A stretch of 64,000 bases of DNA, from assembly GCA_032250905.1 (NCBI GenBank), contig JAVVEQ010000008.1, forward strand, positions 27,104 through 91,103, read 5' to 3'. The stretch is from Desulfotignum sp032250905. Its GTDB lineage: Bacteria > Desulfobacterota > Desulfobacteria > Desulfobacterales > Desulfobacteraceae. The notes under the pieces are model-generated. The model made no database searches, had not been told where the DNA came from, and saw only the letters and a program-made list of their open reading frames with translations. Shown here in pieces: positions 16,478-24,913 of this stretch (position 1 is the first letter of the stretch; each line of letters starts with the position of its first letter). A program made the translations under genes and the position numbers.

Positions 16478-18517
16478 TCAACCTGCCTTTTGTTTTTCAT
16501 AACAGATCAGACCGCACTGCAGGCAGCGATCCGATTCCTTGCGGGCATTGGCCTCAGAAAATCCGGTGGCGGCCGCCATGGGCCGGGCCAGATCATCCCA
16601 GGTGGTTTTAGGGGTGATTTCCACATGGTTGATTTCTGAGACATTCTGGATCCGGGTGTGTTGGGTGATCATCAGGTCAGGATCCTGAAATTCCAGCCCA
16701 TACATGAAATGATGCACCGCGGCTGCCGCTTTTCGGCCTCCATTGATGGCAGATACGGCGGACGGATATTCAGAAATCACATCCTGTTTTGACAACAGAC
16801 CGATCTGAGACGATTCATCCGGTTTTTTGGGCAGTTCGAGTCCTTCCCAGGTCAGGGTGTCCGGGGCTTCAGTAATGATTTCACCGTTTTCATCGGTTTC
16901 TTTCACCGGCACAAACACCAGTTCAGGAAACCGCCCGGCCCCGATGATCAGTGTGTCCGCCGCAATCTCTTGTTTTTCACCGGAAACAAGATCCACCGCT
17001 TCAACCCCGGTCAGGGTCTCTTCCTGACCCATCACCCTGGTGATACCGGCATGGTAAATCACGGTCACGGCCTGGGCCGCTTCAGAATCCAGGCTCGACA
17101 GATCCACATCCGGGTCATCCTGTGTTTTCCTGGATACGATGGTGACCGATTCAACGCCTTTTTCCAAAAGCGTCTTCACTGCGGCTGCCAGATATCTACC
17201 GCCTCCGGCGATCACCGCCCGCCTCCCGCATGTCACATCTATTTTTTTGTCTTTTCCGCTGCGCACCAGATCGATGAGCAGGCAGGCGCCGGGGAACAGC
17301 GGTGTGGGGTTGTCCCCTTCGTTTCTGGCCATGCGGGAATCCCACCCGCCCGTGGCAATGAACACGGCATCAAACCCTTCACTCTTCAGAAGCTGAGGGA
17401 TGGTAATGTCGGTTCCTACGGATACCCCGGTCTTAATGGTGACCCCAAGATTCTCAATGCCCTGGATATCCCAGTCCAGCAGGTCCATGGTCAGGCGGTC
17501 TCTGGAAATCGCGGTGCGCAGGATCCCTCCCAGCACTTCGGTTTTCTCGAAAACCGTGGGGGCATGGCCTAGACGGGCCGTGAAATACGCCGCAGACAAT
17601 CCTTCCACACCACCGCCGATCACCGCCACTTTCTTGTCCGTGGCCGGGGCTTTATAGGGCTGAATCCTTTCGGGCTGCTTTCTTTCATAGTCACAGACAA
17701 ACCGTTTCAGATCATTGATGGCAACCGTTTCATCCTGGAGAAGGCGGCGGCAGTCAAATTCACACAGCTGGGGGCAAATCCGGGAAATGACCGTGGGAAA
17801 CGGCATTCTTTCCTTGATCACTGCCAGGGATCCGGCATAGTCCCCTTCCTGGATCAATCCGACATATTTTCTGATATCAAGCCCTGAAGGGCAGGCTCTC
17901 TGGCAGGGTGTGGTGCAGTCCTGGACCGTGTATTCACGAATGATGCGCCGGGTCACCGATGTGAGCCGAATGATGTTTTTGGGACAAATTTTTTCACAGG
18001 CCCCGCACCCGGTACATTTTTCCTGGTCCACCACCGGCAACCCGTCCGGCCCCATGGAAAGGGCGTTGAACAGACAGGCTGTCACACAGGTTCCCAGCCC
18101 CAGGCATCCGATATGACAGACTTTCATGCCTCCCAGGAGCATGGCAGCCGCCCGGCAGTCCCTGATTCCCTGATAATCATAATTAAGATCGGCTTTGGCA
18201 TTGCCGTAATAACACCCCGGGGCTGCAAACTCCGGTTCCGTGTCGGTCACCGAAACCCCCATGACGGCGGCGATGGCCTGGGCCACATCATCCCCGGCGG
18301 CCACACAGGAATTGACACTGGCTTTTCCCTCCACAATGGCCTGGGCATTGGCCGTGCACCCGGGCATCCCGCATCCGCCACAGTTGGCACCGGGCAGTAC
18401 ATCATCAATAGCCAGAACCTTGGGGTCCTCATAAACATAAAACGCCTTGGACGCGATCACCAGAGCCGTGCCGATGACGACTCCCAGTCCCCCCATCATC
18501 AGAATCGATTGAATCAT
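16478..18517 (-). CDS. rnfB: RnfB fused to a GltD-like FAD-dependent oxidoreductase
   Basis: A 679-residue fusion. Residues 1-30 form one membrane helix. Residues about 35-90 are the RnfB iron-sulfur domain (PGANCGGCGMPGC). Residues 130-225 hold the cysteine motifs CVTACLF and CTGCGACEKICPKN. From about 230 comes a GltD/NADPH-glutamate-synthase-small-subunit-like module: cysteine-rich CTTPCQRACPSG, ICPQLCEFDC, FAD loop VAVIGGGVEGLSAAY, a second Rossmann loop VIAGGGRYLAAA, and a terminal CLQCGLIC. RnfB normally passes ferredoxin electrons into the Rnf complex. The added domain could link it to a pyridine nucleotide or another carrier. It lies about 22 kb from rnfCDGEA, which has no rnfB of its own. 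The start MIQSIL is where RnfB proteins begin. Confidence 0.85.
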   Translation of the reverse strand: MIQSILMMGGLGVVIGTALVIASKAFYVYEDPKVLAIDDVLPGANCGGCGMPGCTANAQAIVEGKASVNSCVAAGDDVAQAIAAVMGVSVTDTEPEFAAPGCYYGNAKADLNYDYQGIRDCRAAAMLLGGMKVCHIGCLGLGTCVTACLFNALSMGPDGLPVVDQEKCTGCGACEKICPKNIIRLTSVTRRIIREYTVQDCTTPCQRACPSGLDIRKYVGLIQEGDYAGSLAVIKERMPFPTVISRICPQLCEFDCRRLLQDETVAINDLKRFVCDYERKQPERIQPYKAPATDKKVAVIGGGVEGLSAAYFTARLGHAPTVFEKTEVLGGILRTAISRDRLTMDLLDWDIQGIENLGVTIKTGVSVGTDITIPQLLKSEGFDAVFIATGGWDSRMARNEGDNPTPLFPGACLLIDLVRSGKDKKIDVTCGRRAVIAGGGRYLAAAVKTLLEKGVESVTIVSRKTQDDPDVDLSSLDSEAAQAVTVIYHAGITRVMGQEETLTGVEAVDLVSGEKQEIAADTLIIGAGRFPELVFVPVKETDENGEIITEAPDTLTWEGLELPKKPDESSQIGLLSKQDVISEYPSAVSAINGGRKAAAAVHHFMYGLEFQDPDLMITQHTRIQNVSEINHVEITPKTTWDDLARPMAAATGFSEANARKESDRCLQCGLICYEKQKAG

Positions 18518-18585
18518 GCCGTATCCTCTATGTTTTTTTGTGTTGTTTTCCGATACCGGCGGGTCCGGCCGGAATAATCCTGTAC

Positions 18586-18615
18586 TGTATAACCATCTGC
18601 AGGCCAAAATGTCAA
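18586..18615 (-). promoter_or_regulatory. Candidate sigma-70 promoter for the rnfB fusion gene
   Basis: Read on the minus strand, TTGACA and TATACA are 18 bp apart, 69 bp upstream of the start codon. It implies the rnfB fusion is transcribed separately from the hydrolase gene upstream. Confidence 0.6.
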
Positions 18616-18660
18616 CCATATCCCTGAAATTGATTGATTATTTCGGCAGGTATGGCACTG

Positions 18661-19449
18661 TCAGGTTCCCGGCTGAACCAATGATTTCACGGCTGACAGA
18701 TACGGCTCCAGGCCGCGCAGAAATATATCATTGTGCCCGGCATGCGCAATTTTCACCAGTTTTTTTTCAGATGACGGGCAGGCGGAAAACAGGGTCTGTC
18801 CATGGGAAAAAGGAATCAGCTGATCCTGTTCGCCATGGATGAACAATGCCGGGCCGGTCCACTGCCGGATCTTTTCCCGGTTGTCCAGTTCTGCCGGCAT
18901 TCGTATTCCCCGGGCTGCCGGATCGATCCCCAGCACTCTGAGCAGGCTTTCGGTACTGGCAAACCCGCTTTCCACAATCAGGGTTTCCACTTCACCCGGC
19001 CGGGCCGTCGCAAGCTCGATGGCCGGAGCGCTGCCCAGGGACCGGCCCATCACCGTCAGGGGGCCGGTAAACCCCTGCTCCCGGCACCACTGTTTTACAA
19101 AATCCAGGATCCGGTGGCTGTCCGCCATCATGGCGGACACGCTGGGCGATCCGGTAGACCAGCCGTATCCCCGGTAATCCACCACAAAAAAATTGATGCC
19201 CAGGCGGGTGTAAACAGGGCCCAGATCATCATAATCCGAAACGATCTCCCCGTTGCCGTGGAAAAACAGAATCGTGGGGGCTGCTTTACCTGCCAGGTGA
19301 AAGCAGGCCCCGATGTGGACATCCTCTGCCACCTCAATGAGAATGTCATTGGGCCCTGCCGGCCGGGCCGAAGGTCTGGGATGAAAGATATACGCCAGAA
19401 CCCCGGGATGGTCCAGGGCGCTGTAATCGGAAAAACCGCTCTCATTCAT
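18661..19449 (-). CDS. Alpha/beta hydrolase family protein
   Basis: A 262-residue cytosolic protein with the BAAT/DUF1749-like alpha/beta fold. The oxyanion strand ILFFHGNGE, nucleophile elbow GRSLGS and late HGEQDQLIPF plus terminal AGHNDIF provide Ser, Asp and His of the triad. It resembles the YqhA/bem46-type serine hydrolases with unknown natural substrate. It starts 43 bp after the stop of the radical SAM gene, in the same direction, so the two may be one unit. Confidence 0.85.
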   Translation of the reverse strand: MNESGFSDYSALDHPGVLAYIFHPRPSARPAGPNDILIEVAEDVHIGACFHLAGKAAPTILFFHGNGEIVSDYDDLGPVYTRLGINFFVVDYRGYGWSTGSPSVSAMMADSHRILDFVKQWCREQGFTGPLTVMGRSLGSAPAIELATARPGEVETLIVESGFASTESLLRVLGIDPAARGIRMPAELDNREKIRQWTGPALFIHGEQDQLIPFSHGQTLFSACPSSEKKLVKIAHAGHNDIFLRGLEPYLSAVKSLVQPGT

Positions 19450-19492
19450 GGTATTTTCTCCTCAAAATCTGATCGGTTATCTGTTTGATCCG

Positions 19493-21016
19493 TTATCTGT
19501 TCAGAAAATCCGTCACCCCTGGGATCTGTGGCACCCGGTTCAGTATTCGGGCCAGTTGGCACCGGACCGCGATTCTGAACACCGGCGGGACAGCCAGAAC
19601 TTTAAGCAGCCCATGGGCCGTGCGGTGAAACGGGTTCCGGTTGGCCACGGTATTGAACAGAGACACCATCAACGCATCATGGTCCCTGTCTTCTTCATGA
19701 TGGCGGAGGGTGCTGCGTTTCAACAGAACACGGTCCACGTAATCGGCCCTGATATGCCTATCCTTGAGAACCTTTTCATACAGCGGGGTGCCTGGATAAT
19801 ACATCAGTTTATGATCATAGATTTTCACAGGCCGGTCGATGGGATGGTCCGGGATCCGCCTGAGAATCTCCAGGTAGAACCGCAGCACCGCGTATTTGTC
19901 CGCCAAAGTGTCATAGGGAATGTCTGAAATCACGTCAATCATCACCCGAATCCCACGGGACATGACCATTTCCAGCTTTTTCAGATAGGCCTGCCGGTCC
20001 AGGGGACGGTTGAAAATCTCCCGGCTGACCCGTGGGCTGCCGGACTGAAGTCCGATTTTCAGATACCGCAGATCCAGGCCGCTGTTCACCAGAATATCCA
20101 GCTTCTTTTCAGTGATCTGCCGGGTGTTGGCCTGAATATAGAACACCGGCAGGCGGATTTCCGCCATGTACCGGGTCAGAAACGTGTTCATCCGTTTTTC
20201 TGAATTGAGGAAAAAATCATCATCATCGATAATGATCCGCTTCAGATGGGGAATATGATCCCTTGCCCATGCCAATTCTTCGATGACCCGGTTCACATCG
20301 ATTTTGCGGACATAGGAGCCCATGCGTTCAAAAACGGTTTTCAACCGGCTGTTCAGGCAGTAGGCACAGCTGTAGGGGCATCCCCTGACCAGCAGTACAC
20401 TGTAGGTCGACAAAGAGGGAGGAATCTGCTCTTTCATGGGCACCAGCCCCGTTTGCGTGAGCACAAACCCGTTTTCCAGGTCCAGCCGGGGGATGGGCAG
20501 ATCATTGACATCCAGCATGGGCGGCAGATCATTGACCACGGGATGACCGTCACGTGCCAGAAACCCCAGGCCCGGTATCTGATCAACCGGGACCCTTTCC
20601 AGAAGCTGTTCCATGACGGTTTCCCCTTCTCCGGCACACACCAGGTCTGTATCGTCAAGAAACTCCACCGGATCGGCAATCACCGGGGGACCGCCCCAGA
20701 TGACAGGCGCTGCAATCCGCTTCTTCAGATACCGGGTGATCTGACGGCACCGGGGCAGCAGATGGGTGGTCAAAAGAGTGACACCCACCAGGTCGCAGTC
20801 TTTGCAGTATTTTGCCAGAACATCGAGGGCCGCTGGCGGCATCGGCTCAAACACCCCTTCTTTCCGGCCTTCATAATGGAGGATCGATACCCGGTATCCC
20901 CGGGATGTCAGGTATGCGCCCAGGTGCCGCACGCTGAAATTTTCAATGTGGGCCGTGTTGATGAGCACGGCATGCGGTGTTTCGGTGCGCTGTACGGGCT
21001 TCACTGGACAAACCAT
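19493..21016 (-). CDS. B12-binding-domain radical SAM protein
   Basis: A 507-residue protein. The N-terminal half is a Rossmann-like cobalamin-binding domain (YKV-like RVSILHYEG, WGGPPVIADP, CAGEGE) without the classical DxHxxG motif, so it may not bind B12. The radical SAM core begins at RGCPYSCAYC with the CxxxCxxC cluster and continues with IQANTRQ and LQSGSPRVSREIFNR. Proteins of this class modify lipids, cofactors or peptides; the substrate cannot be read. The start MVCPVKP is used because upstream codons belong to the decayed methyltransferase sequence. Confidence 0.85.
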   Translation of the reverse strand: MVCPVKPVQRTETPHAVLINTAHIENFSVRHLGAYLTSRGYRVSILHYEGRKEGVFEPMPPAALDVLAKYCKDCDLVGVTLLTTHLLPRCRQITRYLKKRIAAPVIWGGPPVIADPVEFLDDTDLVCAGEGETVMEQLLERVPVDQIPGLGFLARDGHPVVNDLPPMLDVNDLPIPRLDLENGFVLTQTGLVPMKEQIPPSLSTYSVLLVRGCPYSCAYCLNSRLKTVFERMGSYVRKIDVNRVIEELAWARDHIPHLKRIIIDDDDFFLNSEKRMNTFLTRYMAEIRLPVFYIQANTRQITEKKLDILVNSGLDLRYLKIGLQSGSPRVSREIFNRPLDRQAYLKKLEMVMSRGIRVMIDVISDIPYDTLADKYAVLRFYLEILRRIPDHPIDRPVKIYDHKLMYYPGTPLYEKVLKDRHIRADYVDRVLLKRSTLRHHEEDRDHDALMVSLFNTVANRNPFHRTAHGLLKVLAVPPVFRIAVRCQLARILNRVPQIPGVTDFLNR

Positions 21017-21030
21017 TGACCCGCCATCAG

Positions 21031-21051
21031 GCTCCTGGCTCCTGGCTTCTG
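21031..21051. repeat. Three tandem heptamers (GCTCCTG, GCTCCTG, GCTTCTG)
   Basis: Twenty-one bases of a 7-bp tandem repeat sit exactly between the end of the broken methyltransferase and the radical SAM gene start. Heptad repeats of this composition are seen as intergenic satellites in some deltaproteobacterial genomes. Here they may be the trace of replication slippage next to the deletions. Confidence 0.55.
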
Positions 21052-21054
21052 AAC

Positions 21055-21426
21055 GGCTGTTGGATGGCAAGATACATTTTTTGATGGTTTCCGGGGTGGT
21101 GCCGCCGCCCCGTGATCTGCCAGGGCTTTCATGCTGTTTTCCGGCGCATTTCCAAAAATGGTGAAAAATCCTTTCGGGGTTTCCTTAAAGGTCAGGGTGC
21201 AGAAAACCGGTTTTCTTGAAACCGACTGAATGGCTTGAACCGCACACAGCCCGGCATCAAAATATTCCTGGTGAATCTTCGCAATGATCTCCGGATGCTT
21301 GATGTTCCAGGATTCTGCTGAGTCATTTCCCGCCAGTCCATGGCTGATCAGCATCGATCCCATGGCGCCGTCCAGCAGCAGGCCGTGGCTGTCAATCTTT
21401 TCGATAATATCCATATTGATTTTCAC
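21055..21426 (-). pseudogene. Homocysteine S-methyltransferase remnant with two internal deletions
   Basis: The N-terminus is clear (MDIIEKIDSHGLLLDGAMGS, ending at EYFDAG). It then jumps in frame to LCAVQAIQSVSRKPVF, a segment that lies well downstream in complete homocysteine/betaine methyltransferases. After ALADHGA it jumps again, out of frame, to a stretch that reads GTTPETIKKC in another frame. That is the C-terminal zinc-site region of the same family (GGCCGTTP type). About 120 of the expected 300 codons remain. The middle and the zinc cysteines are missing, so the product cannot work. An assembly error is possible. Confidence 0.8.
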
Positions 21427-21550
21427 CGGCTCCGTTCTTCACAAGTGGGATTTTGTTTCATAAAATACTGCACCTAACATGAATCCAATGAAAACTCAAG
21501 CACATCGACCATCTGGAGGATGAGGTTATAAGCGAGTTCCGGGTATGTTT

Positions 21551-22720
21551 TCAACACGATCCAAGCTTTTTAATGAACCGTGGTAACGAGATGACGGTTA
21601 CATCGCTGCTGACGGGGAATTCGTCATTGCCGCCGTAAATCACGTATTTCCGGGTGGCGCCCACATCATCGCAGATTGCACTGTAATGCCTGCCCAGTTT
21701 GGGAGCGCTGCCATATTTTATTTCCACCGCCCAGATTTTTGATGACGGCATCCGGATGATCATGTCAATTTCCGCCCCTGCAACGGTGCGGTAAAAATAT
21801 GTTTCAGCACGAAGGGGCAATACTGAATGAATATTTTCCATCACAAAGCCCTCCCAGCTTTTCCCAAGTATCGGATTGGAGAGCAGTGCACCATAATGGT
21901 TTATCCCAAGCAGCCGGTGTAAAATGCCGCTGTCCCGGACGTAGTACCGAGGCGTTTTGATCAGCCGTTTTTTGACATTGGCATGCCATGGTTCCAAACG
22001 TCTGACCAGTAAAAGATCCGAAAGGATACCGATATAATGGCTCACTGTTTTGCCATCAATTTCAAGATTTGCTCCCAGCTTTGAATAGTTCACCGGTTCA
22101 CCCTGTAAATGAGCCAGCATGGTCCAGAGGCGACGCATCCGGGTTGCCGGCACATGAAAACCCAACTGTGGAAGATCCCTTTCAAGATAGGTTCGGATCA
22201 AGTCCTCAAGCCAGTCCATAGCGATGGTGTCGTCTACCGAAAGATAGCTCTCTGGAAAACCGCCCCTGAACCAAAGTTTATGTATCGTTTTGCTGTCGCT
22301 GCCTGTTTCAATGACATTCAATCCGCTCATGTATAAGTAACTGATCCGACCCGCAAGACTTTCAGACGATTGACGCATCAAATCCATGGAAGCGGAACCA
22401 AGAAAAAGAAATTGCCCGGATTTTCGCCCCTGCTCCCTGTTTTTATCAATGAGACCCCGTAACACGGGGAACAGTTCCGGGACACGTTGTATCTCATCCA
22501 GGATCACCAGTTTATCATTGTGGCGGGTTAAAAAAGCGACCGGATCACTCAGCTTGAGCAGATCTTCGGGTGCTTCCAGATCGAGGTAGGTGGAATCCAT
22601 CCCTTTTGCTATGGTTTTGGCAAGGGTGGTTTTTCCCACCTGGCGGGCACCAAGCAATGCAACCGCAGGTACCTGTTCAATTTTCCTTTTTATTTCATCT
22701 GTAATGCATCGAGAAATCAT
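21551..22720 (-). CDS. AAA ATPase with DUF4143 (ATP-binding protein)
   Basis: A 389-residue intact protein. Walker A is GARQVGKTTLAK and Walker B KLVILDEIQRVPE in the N-terminal AAA_14 domain. The C-terminal DUF4143 domain carries nuclease-like residues (AGAEIDMIIRM and IWAVEIKYG, an E-x-K pattern like PD-(D/E)xK folds). Such genes are abundant, often mobile and of unknown role. It sits alone in the decayed region with AT-rich flanks. The start MISRCITDEIKRK is preferred over one 12 codons upstream that lacks a ribosome site. Confidence 0.88.
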   Translation of the reverse strand: MISRCITDEIKRKIEQVPAVALLGARQVGKTTLAKTIAKGMDSTYLDLEAPEDLLKLSDPVAFLTRHNDKLVILDEIQRVPELFPVLRGLIDKNREQGRKSGQFLFLGSASMDLMRQSSESLAGRISYLYMSGLNVIETGSDSKTIHKLWFRGGFPESYLSVDDTIAMDWLEDLIRTYLERDLPQLGFHVPATRMRRLWTMLAHLQGEPVNYSKLGANLEIDGKTVSHYIGILSDLLLVRRLEPWHANVKKRLIKTPRYYVRDSGILHRLLGINHYGALLSNPILGKSWEGFVMENIHSVLPLRAETYFYRTVAGAEIDMIIRMPSSKIWAVEIKYGSAPKLGRHYSAICDDVGATRKYVIYGGNDEFPVSSDVTVISLPRFIKKLGSC

Positions 22721-22761
22721 ACCTTGCAATATAGGATATCTATTCCGAAATAACAAGGTAT
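22719..22761. repeat. Inverted repeat spanning the DUF4143 gene start
   Basis: Arms ATACCTTG and CAAGGTAT flank an AT-rich centre that contains the palindrome GATATC. The inner arm overlaps the start codon. Such placement fits an autoregulatory operator or a translation-blocking hairpin. Confidence 0.35.
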
Positions 22762-22868
22762 ATAGTGTACCCAGATGATACTATTTGCTCTTTCCTTTCG
22801 GCTGATACCCTTTTCAGGACGGGTTCCTGAACAGTCAAGGCATTTGATTGACCGTTCTTCAGGTGTTT

Positions 22869-23996
22869 TCACAGATTCAGCGGCAGAAAAACTGTAAACG
22901 TCGATCCCCGGCGCTTCACCGACTCCACGTTGATGGTTCCCTGGTGCTGTGCGATAATGTTCCGTGCAATGAACAGACCGAATCCCGTGCCTTTGACCTG
23001 CTTGGAAGAAAAAAACAGATCAAAGATTTTCGCCTTGGTCTCCACATCCATGCCGCACCCGTCATCCTGAACCTTGATCACCAGGCGGTCTTTTTTTCCC
23101 TCAATGGTCAGGCGAATGTAATGATCTTCCTTTTCCTTGTCCTCCACACAGGCGTCCACGGCATTGTCCAGAATGTTCACCAACGCAGACATCATGGAAG
23201 ACGGGTCCAGGTTAAGGGTTTTTGGGGCGCTCTCTGATGCCACCTGAAAGTCGATGGAATGGCTGGCGAGTTTCATTTTCATGGTTCCCCGGATATCTTT
23301 GACAAACTGATCCAGGGGCACGGACTGAATATACATGGACCGTTCCTTGGAATACAGCAGAATATCCATGATCAGCTGCTTGCATTTTTCCACGGCATGG
23401 GACAGCAGATCCAGGCCTTCCGAGACATCATCGAAATTCTTTTTTTTCAGCCCGGAACGGGCGATGAACAGGCCGCCGTCCAGATTGGTGAGCAGGCCCT
23501 TGATGTTGTGGGAGACCGTGCCCAGCATCAGGCCCAGCGATGATAAATGATCAGTGAGTTTGGATTTCTCAAGTACCAGCAGTTCCAGTTTCTGGGTATA
23601 CTCCACCAGTTTCTGCTGGGCGATGAGTTGATCCATCGCCTTGGTCACGGCCAGTTCCAGGATGTCCACATTCACCGGTTTGGTAATGAAATCCGTGGCA
23701 CCGAATTTGAGACTGTCAATGGTGAGATCCATGTCCCCGTGTCCGGTGATCATGATGACCTGGGTGTCGGGAGACCGGCGTTTCACCTTTTTGAGCAGTT
23801 CAATGCCGCCCATGACCAGCATTTTAATGTCAGTGATCACAATGGACGGGTGCTGATCTTCAAACAGTTCCAGTGCTTTTTTGCCGTCCGGAGCCAGAAG
23901 CACCTGGTGTCCCATATCAATGAGCGCGATCTCGAGCACCTCTCTGATATCCACTTCATCGTCCACGACCAGAATGGTGAACTGTGACTTGTCCAA
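22869..23996 (-). CDS. Hybrid receiver-histidine kinase
   Basis: A 375-residue soluble protein. The receiver (residues 5-120) has DDEVD, phosphoacceptor in IVITDIKML, MITGHGD and ITKPVN. A short coiled coil leads to a degenerate HisKA with TVSHNIKGLL and then a HATPase domain with NILDNAVDAC, DDGCGMD and GTGFGLFIARN. It has no output domain or membrane segment, so it should relay phosphate within a larger pathway. Its start is 12 bp before a kinase fragment on the same strand, so it was probably the last gene of a signalling operon that included HdrA. Confidence 0.9.
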   Translation of the reverse strand: MDKSQFTILVVDDEVDIREVLEIALIDMGHQVLLAPDGKKALELFEDQHPSIVITDIKMLVMGGIELLKKVKRRSPDTQVIMITGHGDMDLTIDSLKFGATDFITKPVNVDILELAVTKAMDQLIAQQKLVEYTQKLELLVLEKSKLTDHLSSLGLMLGTVSHNIKGLLTNLDGGLFIARSGLKKKNFDDVSEGLDLLSHAVEKCKQLIMDILLYSKERSMYIQSVPLDQFVKDIRGTMKMKLASHSIDFQVASESAPKTLNLDPSSMMSALVNILDNAVDACVEDKEKEDHYIRLTIEGKKDRLVIKVQDDGCGMDVETKAKIFDLFFSSKQVKGTGFGLFIARNIIAQHQGTINVESVKRRGSTFTVFLPLNL

Positions 23997-24008
23997 GAAC
24001 GCCTCCTT

Positions 24009-24242
24009 TCAGGCATATTCAATATCATGGCCCGTGTTTTCCGGCACCGGAAAAACCAGGGTGAATTCTGCGCCGCCAGTCCGGCTCTGGCCCACCTGGA
24101 TATCGCCGTTGCAATCCTTGATGATACCGTAGGAGATGGACAGGCCCAGGCCGGTGCCCTTTCCCACTTCCTTGGTGGTGAAAAACGGCTCAAACAGGCG
24201 GTCCCGGGATTCTTTTTTGATCCCGATGCCGGTATCGCTCAC
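24009..24242 (-). pseudogene. Histidine kinase C-terminal fragment (HATPase domain tail)
   Basis: Seventy-seven codons beginning VSDTGIGIKKESRDRLFEPF and including KGTGLGLSISYGI. This is the G1/F/G2 end of a HATPase domain. Everything upstream of the G1 box is missing; the frame opens directly at the HdrA junction. The fragment lacks the N-box and cannot bind ATP on its own. It lies 12 bp upstream of the intact hybrid kinase. Confidence 0.85.
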
Positions 24243-24913
24243 CTTACCCGGCTGAAGGTATGCAGATCGATATTTGAATTCTGAGCCACCTCCACCATCT
24301 TGGGTGTACCGATACAGGCCGCACAGTCCAGGGTGGGAAAGGTCTTGTCAAACTGAAGCATATGGCCCCCGATGGTGCTGTCTTTTTCAATGAGATGCAC
24401 CCTCAGTCCGGCGTTACCGATATCTATGGCTGCCTGCATGCCGGCAATGCCCCCGCCGATGACCGCCACATCCGGGTGAACCTCGGACAGGCCTGCCGTC
24501 AAAGGTTGATGACAGGTCACGCGGTTCACGGCTGCAGCCACCAGGCGCCGGGCCTTTCGCGTGGCACGGCCGGGGTCTTTGGTCACCCAGGATACCTGTT
24601 CCCGCACAGATGCCATGTTAAAATAATACGGATTGATACCGGCACGGCGGCAGGTTTCCATGAAGGTTTTGCCGTGAAGCCGTGGGGAACAGGACGCCAC
24701 CACCACCCGGTTTAGACCATATGCTTTGATGTCTGTTTCGATCATGGCCTGTCCCGGCTCGGAACACATGAATTTGTAGTCTTTGGATACGATCACATGA
24801 GGCAGGGATCCGGCCCACTCACTGACATGCCCCACATCCACTTTGCCGGCGATATTCACGCCGCAGTGACAGATATACACCCCCACACGTAATGGCATGT
24901 AGTCAGGTATCAT
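24239..24913 (-). pseudogene. HdrA N-terminal fragment (heterodisulfide reductase subunit A-like)
   Basis: The first 224 codons of an HdrA-type flavoprotein. Visible are the early GVYICHCGVNIAG, the VVVASCSPRLHGKTF cysteine motif, VAVIGGGIAGMQAAIDIGNAG FAD loop and FPTLDCAACIGTPKM. Intact HdrA (650 or more residues) takes part in flavin-based electron bifurcation. Here the frame stops three codons after HTFSRV, where sequence passes into a kinase tail. The gene start overlaps the stop of the upstream kinase (ATGA), so this junction is original and the 3' one is a scar. Confidence 0.85.

Noticed and set aside
22869..23996. Treating the hybrid receiver-kinase as another broken gene
   Set aside because: Receiver and kinase motifs are complete and in frame, and the length is normal for this domain pair.
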